Below, piece by piece: positions 61,301 through 64,000 of a DNA stretch of 64,000 nucleotides. The translations under genes and the position numbers were made by a program. The number at the start of each line of letters is the position of its first letter. Position 1 is the first letter of the stretch. The notes below the pieces were generated by a model. The model was not told the DNA's origin, ran no database searches, and saw nothing but the letters and a program-made list of their open reading frames with translations. Location of the stretch: assembly GCF_019703515.2 (NCBI RefSeq), contig NC_059356.1:22883197-22947196 (forward strand). The letters are read 5' to 3'. Source of the stretch: Myxocyprinus asiaticus (taxonomy: Eukaryota; Chordata; Actinopteri; Cypriniformes; Catostomidae).

Positions 61301-62438
61301 CATCTTCTTGACTTGATACTAAATCCTGGAAATATGCTTGTGAACAAAATGATTGTAAAACGAGTTCTTACCAGTGCTAGAAAAAAAAAAAAAAATAGAG
61401 CAATATTATTAAGCACTTGGAATATATAATTAAAAACTGGCTAAGAATGCACAATACCTTCCCTTATGAACATAAGCTTCAGTGCTCATTTTATTGCGTC
61501 ACACATTCTAATGGTAACAGTGACCTCTAGTGGCAACCTTCGAATTTACTTGTAATCTGACTAATTTTGCGAGGTACTTTTTCTTGTCACTCTTGAGGTA
61601 CTTTCTCTGTCAAGAAATATTCTGGGATCAGTACAAGTTAAGCTCAATCGACATCAAAAAATCATATTATCTTTTTGTGTATCCTGGCGCAGGTTCTCTG
61701 GGAGCACGCATCAATGAGCTGAAGCAAAAAGTGATTGCAGAAAATCCCCACCGTTATGCTGTGGCTGTGCCCCGTAAATCGTAAAACTCTTCTGTAATTA
61801 TTCAAGGTGAAAAATGTTCTGATAAATACACTCTTACAAAAAAAAAAAAAAAAAAAAAAAAAAAAACACCACAAACACATGCATGCATTTAAACTCATTT
61901 TTAATTATTATTATTTTTTTTTTTTCAGACTTTAAAAATAATCTATGAACCTTAACAACCAGTTTCTCAATGTTACTCTCTCTCTATTTCTGTCCCTCTG
62001 TCCCCCATCACAGACACCACGCGGCCCAAAAAGAGTCATGAAAAGGAGGGAGTGGAGTACCGCTTTGTGTCCAAGCAGGCCTTTGATGCTGATGCACAGA
62101 ATAACAAGTGAGTGATAGACTGTGGTAATTGTGAAGGCCTATATTTGCCTGCATTGTATACAAACCTTCAGCTACACCAGATTTATTCATTTTTAAATAC
62201 ATACCATCCTATCATTCATTGTTTTTAACAAGTGAATGTAAATGGATCCAGACTATGATGTTATAATGATCAAACCCTGAATATGCACACCACTGAAATA
62301 TGTATGACCTACTTTAATTTTGTCAATAGATTTATAGAGTATGGAGAGTATAAGGAGAATCTGTATGGAACCAGTATAGAAGCCATTCGTTCTGTTCAAG
62401 CCAAGAACAAGATGTGTCTGGTGGATGTACAACCTGAG
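43559..62438 (+). CDS. mpp3: MPP3-like MAGUK scaffold protein, exons 1-16 (3' end outside window)
   Basis: Cytoplasmic membrane-associated scaffold of the p55/MPP family. Coding exons: 43590-43614, 43700-43818, 43999-44076, 44502-44582, 44682-44819, 45478-45559, 46114-46199, 47074-47148, 47289-47485, 49103-49167, 49707-49727, 52027-52068, 60732-60893, 61693-61773, 62014-62107, 62330-62438. All are GT-AG, and 1455 nt give 485 codons with no break. Domains: L27 about 6-60 and 61-118, PDZ about 137-212, SH3 about 229-295, hook 296-383, GK from about 384. The start [20 protein letters not shown] and the segment [15 protein letters not shown] are close to MPP3; another MPP paralogue is less likely. 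The GK P-loop is degenerate (VLIGSLGAR), as is normal in MAGUKs, so no kinase activity is expected. The last ~100 residues lie to the right. Confidence 0.88.
43700..43818 (+). CDS. mpp3: mpp3 exon 2: first L27 domain
   Basis: Acceptor ATGCAG ending 43699, donor GTATGT at 43819. Encodes [20 protein letters not shown], then [17 protein letters not shown]27 helices pair with L27 domains of polarity partners. Confidence 0.9.
43999..44076 (+). CDS. mpp3: mpp3 exon 3: L27 linker/second L27 start
   Basis: [20 protein letters not shown] and then STLAED; acceptor CTAG ending 43998, donor GTAAGT at 44077. Confidence 0.9.
44502..44582 (+). CDS. mpp3: mpp3 exon 4: second L27 domain
   Basis: [20 protein letters not shown] and then LTSPHLK; acceptor GGTAG ending 44501, donor GTACTA at 44583. 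Confidence 0.9.
44682..44819 (+). CDS. mpp3: mpp3 exon 5: end of L27, acidic linker, PDZ start
   Basis: [20 protein letters not shown], acidic DDDLDEE, then [13 protein letters not shown], the first PDZ strand. Donor GTGAGA at 44820. Confidence 0.92.
45478..45559 (+). CDS. mpp3: mpp3 exon 6: PDZ domain
   Basis: [20 protein letters not shown] then GGAADRS. The carboxylate-binding loop, split with exon 5, reads EPLGAT, the MPP form of GLGF. Confidence 0.92.
46114..46199 (+). CDS. mpp3: mpp3 exon 7: PDZ domain
   Basis: [20 protein letters not shown] then RPDEISQLL; acceptor CTACAG ending 46113, donor GTAGCA at 46200. Confidence 0.92.
46870..47003. repeat. Short palindrome-rich repeat of GCTGGT/ACCAGC motifs
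   Basis: GCTGGTCCACCAGC, then several CCAGCAT/GCTGGT words in both orientations over 130 bp of mpp3 intron. A common fish MITE type; ends not defined. Confidence 0.45.
47074..47148 (+). CDS. mpp3: mpp3 exon 8: end of PDZ
   Basis: [20 protein letters not shown] then LKESK; acceptor CATAG ending 47073, donor GTGTGT at 47149. Confidence 0.92.
47289..47485 (+). CDS. mpp3: mpp3 exon 9: SH3 domain
   Basis: Begins [20 protein letters not shown] with the ALFDY SH3 start. [20 protein letters not shown] is the n-Src/WW region and [11 protein letters not shown] the end. Donor GTGGGA at 47486. Confidence 0.93.
47549..48041. mobile_element. TTAA-type MITE in mpp3 intron 9
   Basis: Ends AGGGGTCATGACATGC and CATGCTATGACCCCT. 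Flanks TTAA (47545-47548) and TGAA (48042-48045, one change). 493 bp, no ORF. Confidence 0.6.
48463..49082 (+). mobile_element. Tc1-like transposon remnant
   Basis: Ends CAGTTGAAGTCAGAAGTGTA and TAAACTTCTGACTTCAACTG, flanked by TA on both sides (48461-48462, 49083-49084). The middle keeps the last part of a Tc1 transposase: [20 protein letters not shown] ... SPDLNLIEN, i.e. the second catalytic Asp and the Glu of DD34E. The rest of the gene is deleted, and a LINE tail is inserted at 48511-48661. Confidence 0.85.
48511..48661 (+). mobile_element. LINE 3'-tail, same family as the 18884-22493 LINE
   Basis: GTAAATTGGTATATGTCTTG, then ACTGCTATGTTG, CAATAAAGTG-like AAATAAAGTG and TTTGATTTGATT. It matches the reverse complement of 18884-19035 throughout. 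Extremely 5'-truncated, inside the Tc1 remnant. Confidence 0.8.
49103..49167 (+). CDS. mpp3: mpp3 exon 10: start of hook region
   Basis: Joined reading [20 protein letters not shown] then AV; basic. Acceptor CCGCAG ending 49102, donor GTGAGT at 49168. Confidence 0.9.
49707..49727 (+). CDS. mpp3: mpp3 exon 11: 21-nt microexon
   Basis: Acceptor ACCAG ending 49706, donor GTGGGT at 49728. Adds YDQGCDK, which MPP3 proteins have at this place (YDQPCDKE type). Length divisible by three, so it can be skipped without a frameshift. Confidence 0.82.
49757..50020 (-). repeat. Inverted third copy of the GT-associated repeat
   Basis: Starts with (CA)n, then GACTCTCCATAGACATAATG, AGCGATTTGAATTATGGGGA and GTAATTACCAGTTTGTAACC, the reverse complement of 29907-30315 without the nested MITE. 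Confidence 0.78.
50007..50078. repeat. (CA)n-(TACA)n microsatellite
   Basis: About 27 CA units followed by TACA units. Confidence 0.95.
50080..52026. other. mpp3 intron 11, no feature seen
   Basis: AT-rich intron; ORFs up to 97 codons show no domain, splice or repeat signal. Confidence 0.5.
52027..52068 (+). CDS. mpp3: mpp3 exon 12: hook region
   Basis: 42 nt, [14 protein letters not shown] in the joined frame, matching the CDCEGY segment of MPP3. Acceptor CTACAG ending 52026, donor GTGAGA at 52069. Confidence 0.88.
52278..52320. repeat. (ATT)n microsatellite
   Basis: About 14 ATT units in mpp3 intron 12. Confidence 0.95.
52504..53193. mobile_element. Non-autonomous hAT-like element, TAGGGATGTGC ends
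   Basis: Ends TAGGGATGTGC and GCACATCCCTA are perfect inverted repeats. Flanks GTCAAAAC (52496-52503) and GTCAAATC (53194-53201) differ by one base. Subterminal GACTAGT-like motifs recur at both ends. 690 bp. Confidence 0.82.
53202..54693. other. mpp3 intron 12, nothing recognised
   Basis: Unique-looking intron sequence between the hAT-like element and the DIRS copy C. Confidence 0.45.
54694..54960 (+). repeat. DIRS copy C right terminal repeat, inverted copy of its left end
   Basis: Read on +, GTGTCCTTCACACGACCTTG, CAATCTTCTGATTGGCAATG and CTATATAAGCGG follow the same order as the element's left end (60115 down to 60000 on the minus strand). The TATA motif at 54868-54876 faces into the element and also along the mpp3 sense strand. 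Confidence 0.8.
54985..55090 (-). repeat. DIRS copy C internal complementary region
   Basis: CTTGTTCCCTTCATCTCAGG, then GTTACATGTGTAAC is the reverse complement of the right end (54697-54745). ACGTTCCCTTTCAATTCAGT following it corresponds to the left end near 60130. The two ends abut at about 55030, as expected for a circle-junction template. Confidence 0.75.
55357..56330 (-). pseudogene. DIRS copy C tyrosine recombinase, stop at catalytic Arg
   Basis: The N-terminal part lies at the end of the 57204-55999 frame; the rest is 55998-55357 in the same frame, separated by one TGA (56001-55999). The reading [14 protein letters not shown] replaces the FKRVGDLQ of copy A, so the first catalytic Arg codon has become TGA (CGA to TGA by CpG decay is likely). 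The HxxR pair is seen as VHSTRG. The nucleophile region [20 protein letters not shown] is in a neighbouring frame (ORF 55729-55466), so a further frameshift exists. Confidence 0.78.
56331..58141 (-). pseudogene. DIRS copy C reverse transcriptase-RNase H, broken
   Basis: From 58141: [20 protein letters not shown] is the first RT block, then stops. [18 protein letters not shown] lies near 57890 and NYLDDW near 57685. RNase H starts at 57204 with [12 protein letters not shown] (intact first Asp) followed by [14 protein letters not shown] and [17 protein letters not shown] has several stops; the RNase H frame is open. Confidence 0.78.
58563..59552 (-). pseudogene. DIRS copy C gag-like ORF, degenerate
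   Basis: Begins [20 protein letters not shown] and, after 15 residues, CPHCEGMNL: the same CxxC and CPHC pattern as copy A. An acidic stretch (ELEELEEDL) follows. Pieces continue at 59250-59053 and 58850-58563 with stops between. Confidence 0.6.
59960..60136 (-). promoter_or_regulatory. DIRS copy C left terminal repeat and promoter
   Basis: Minus strand: GTACTTCACACGACCTTGTT, CAATCTTCTGATTGGCAGTG, then CCTATATAAGCGGGC about 130 bp from the end. The same layout as the copy A left end although the sequences differ. Confidence 0.7.
60137..60731. other. End of mpp3 intron 12, nothing recognised
   Basis: AT-rich intron before the acceptor at 60731. Confidence 0.5.
60732..60893 (+). CDS. mpp3: mpp3 exon 13: hook end and GK start
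   Basis: [20 protein letters not shown], then [20 protein letters not shown] and VVLI. Acceptor TTTCAG ending 60731, donor GTAAGA at 60894. Basic [10 protein letters not shown] is the hook motif that binds band 4.1 proteins in the family. Confidence 0.93.
61693..61773 (+). CDS. mpp3: mpp3 exon 14: guanylate kinase-like domain
   Basis: [20 protein letters not shown] then RYAVAVP. Replaces the GxxGxGK loop of true guanylate kinases, so ATP binding is probably lost. Donor GTAAAT at 61774. Confidence 0.92.
61842..61866. repeat. Poly(A) tract
   Basis: About 25 A in mpp3 intron 14. Confidence 0.9.
62014..62107 (+). CDS. mpp3: mpp3 exon 15: guanylate kinase-like domain
   Basis: [20 protein letters not shown] then [11 protein letters not shown]: the GMP-binding TTRPxxxxEKEGVEYxF segment. 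Acceptor CACAG ending 62013, donor GTGAGT at 62108. Confidence 0.93.
62330..62438 (+). CDS. mpp3: mpp3 exon 16: guanylate kinase-like domain, last in window
   Basis: [20 protein letters not shown] then [17 protein letters not shown]. Donor GTACAT at 62439. The following exon is not found before 64000. Confidence 0.92.
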
Positions 62439-64000
62439 GTACATTAGAACATTTCTTGCCCAAGGCTTTGCTGACTCTGTACCCTACAGTCAGCACACTC
62501 TACACATTATCATTTATATTCACGAGAAAACAGCAAAACTCTGCTCTGGTTAGAAACAAAGAATAACTTATGCACAAATGTCCTACTATTTAACAGATAA
62601 AAGCATGATGCGTGACTCAGTTTGGTTATATTTTCACTGTTTTCTGCAACATTCACCATACATAACCAAGCAGTAATTCTCCGTTGTCTTAATCACACAT
62701 TGATGTGTGCTGACTGGTTTAACCTTTAGGTGGAGCTATTGCCTAATGCAGTAAGCACATCAGTTTTGCAGGACCACATGCAGCAATTTTAACTCCCTCT
62801 TATCGACATGGGGGCCAATTGATTTTAAACTTACTCTCTTGCATTTTTAATGGGAGATCTTACTGCAACCATTAAAGATAAAGCTAAAGTTAGATGAGCA
62901 TGCAGTTACAACCTGAAGTGATTTATATAGCTCAATCTACTGAATACATGATTTTGTAGATGCCCTTAAGAGGTTCATTGCAGCTGGGTTAAAAGTAGAT
63001 ATACTAAATGAGATTATTTCCCAGTGAAACTCAGTTGTTTTTTTTTTGGGGGGGGGGGGGGGGGGGTTAAGCCTCATACCTCATAAAAAGAGAAAGGTAG
63101 AGAAAAAGTAAAAGAGAAGGCCTACATTTAGTTTTCTCTAGAGGTGCGTCCCAAACTGCACACTTCTGCACTATTCTATGTCATTTTGTAGTGTAAGTAG
63201 TGCAAGTAGTATATTAACACTGAAAATGCAACAAAAAGGAGTGTACTATGAGTACCCAGATGATCAACGTGATCTCATGAGAATTCGTATATATTCTTAT
63301 GTGAAGTTTGGTTCTAGCAAACGTACATTCTCTTATGTTCGCATAGACACTGAAACATACAATATTGATGTATTGACAGCATCTAAACATCATCATTTCG
63401 CGTATTAACACCTATAGAAGCGTATAAATGTTTACGTGTACTGTTTGAATTGATTAATATTGAATAATTAATAGAAATAATCAGTTACATTAATTTATAA
63501 TCAATGAGATCAGTTAAATGCCATCACATTTATTTAGTGCAGTTGACATAATAATTTGACATGTTAATGGTTTCATTCAGTTTTGTGTGATTTCTGCAGC
63601 CCTATACAACGTTTTAAAGGATTATATCACTTCAACCAAGATTAAACTTTAAAATGTTAAAACGTATATAAACTCATAATCATTTAATCATTTATTAAGC
63701 ATTTAATTTAATTTTTGTATTTTTATTTTTATTTTTTCAGAATATGCCAAAAAAAAAAAAAGTTAATAGCGTAAAACTTTTAACTTTAAAGGCACTTTGA
63801 CTTTGAAATACAGCAGGGACTCTTATTTTTAAATGTTTGCGCTTCACTGCTTCCAGCTGCTCATTCAGAAATTGTCATATTTCATCAACACTACATCATC
63901 ATCATCATCAACAGTTGATCATTAGTAATCGCTTGTCATAAATTTCCAATATGGCCTAATGATTGCGAAGCTCTGCAACAGCTGGAAACACTCACAAGCC
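62439..64000. other. mpp3: mpp3 intron 16, partial
   Basis: No continuation of the GK domain (ALKQLR-like) was found in any frame. Contains a T/G homopolymer junction at 63038-63066. Otherwise AT-rich. Confidence 0.5.
63038..63066. repeat. Poly(T)-poly(G) tract
   Basis: Nine or more T followed by about 18 G; the G run may adopt a quadruplex or mark an assembly weak point. Confidence 0.85.

Noticed and set aside
63178..63408. 76-codon ORF near the right edge as the next mpp3 exon
   Set aside because: It lacks the expected GK C-terminal sequence and has no matching acceptor.

Overview
This is vertebrate genomic DNA, almost certainly from a ray-finned fish and most likely a cyprinid. The evidence is spliced genes with GT-AG introns, an AT-rich background, many microsatellites, and a dense mix of DIRS, L2/Jockey-like LINE, tRNA-SINE, Tc1 and hAT elements of kinds common in carp-like fishes. 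The species call is inference from repeat types recalled from memory. There are no prokaryotic features, CRISPR arrays, rRNAs or convincing tRNAs.

Two host genes lie on the + strand. (1) Positions 1-24240 (possibly to 24450) hold the 3' part of a MUC13-type membrane mucin. Eleven exons encode a Thr/Pro/Asn-rich repeat domain, EGF, SEA (split over three exons), EGF, EGF, a transmembrane helix and a cytoplasmic tail. The 5' end is outside the window. (2) Positions 43559-62438 hold the first sixteen coding exons of an MPP3-type membrane-associated guanylate kinase (L27-L27-PDZ-SH3-hook-start of GK). It is open at the right edge; about 100 residues are missing.

Most other structure is transposon-derived. 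Three copies of DIRS-type tyrosine-recombinase retrotransposons are present. Copy A (7608-13516, +) sits in the muc13 intron between the membrane and tail exons. Copy B (26850-28626, +) is an intergenic, internally deleted derivative. Copy C (54694-60136, -) is a different subfamily in mpp3 intron 12. Copies A and C keep inverted terminal repeats and an internal complementary region that spells the circle junction. A 3.6-kb LINE (18884-22493, -) with a 7-bp target duplication sits inside a TTAA-flanked palindromic DNA element in the last muc13 intron, and itself carries a 77-bp LINE-tail insertion. Seven hAT-like non-autonomous elements with 8-bp target duplications (perfect or one mismatch), TTAA-type elements, a Tc1 remnant, SINEs and an EnSpm-like element with a nested TTAA element fill the introns and the 24.4-43.5 kb intergenic region.

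I saw no new gene system. The most interesting items are the DIRS circle-junction relics and inward-facing promoters in both terminal repeats, the deletion derivative, the readable insertion histories, the N-glycosylation sequon in nearly every mucin repeat, a weak secreted Cys-rich ORF at 26587-26823, and an 84-bp hairpin near 25.08 kb.
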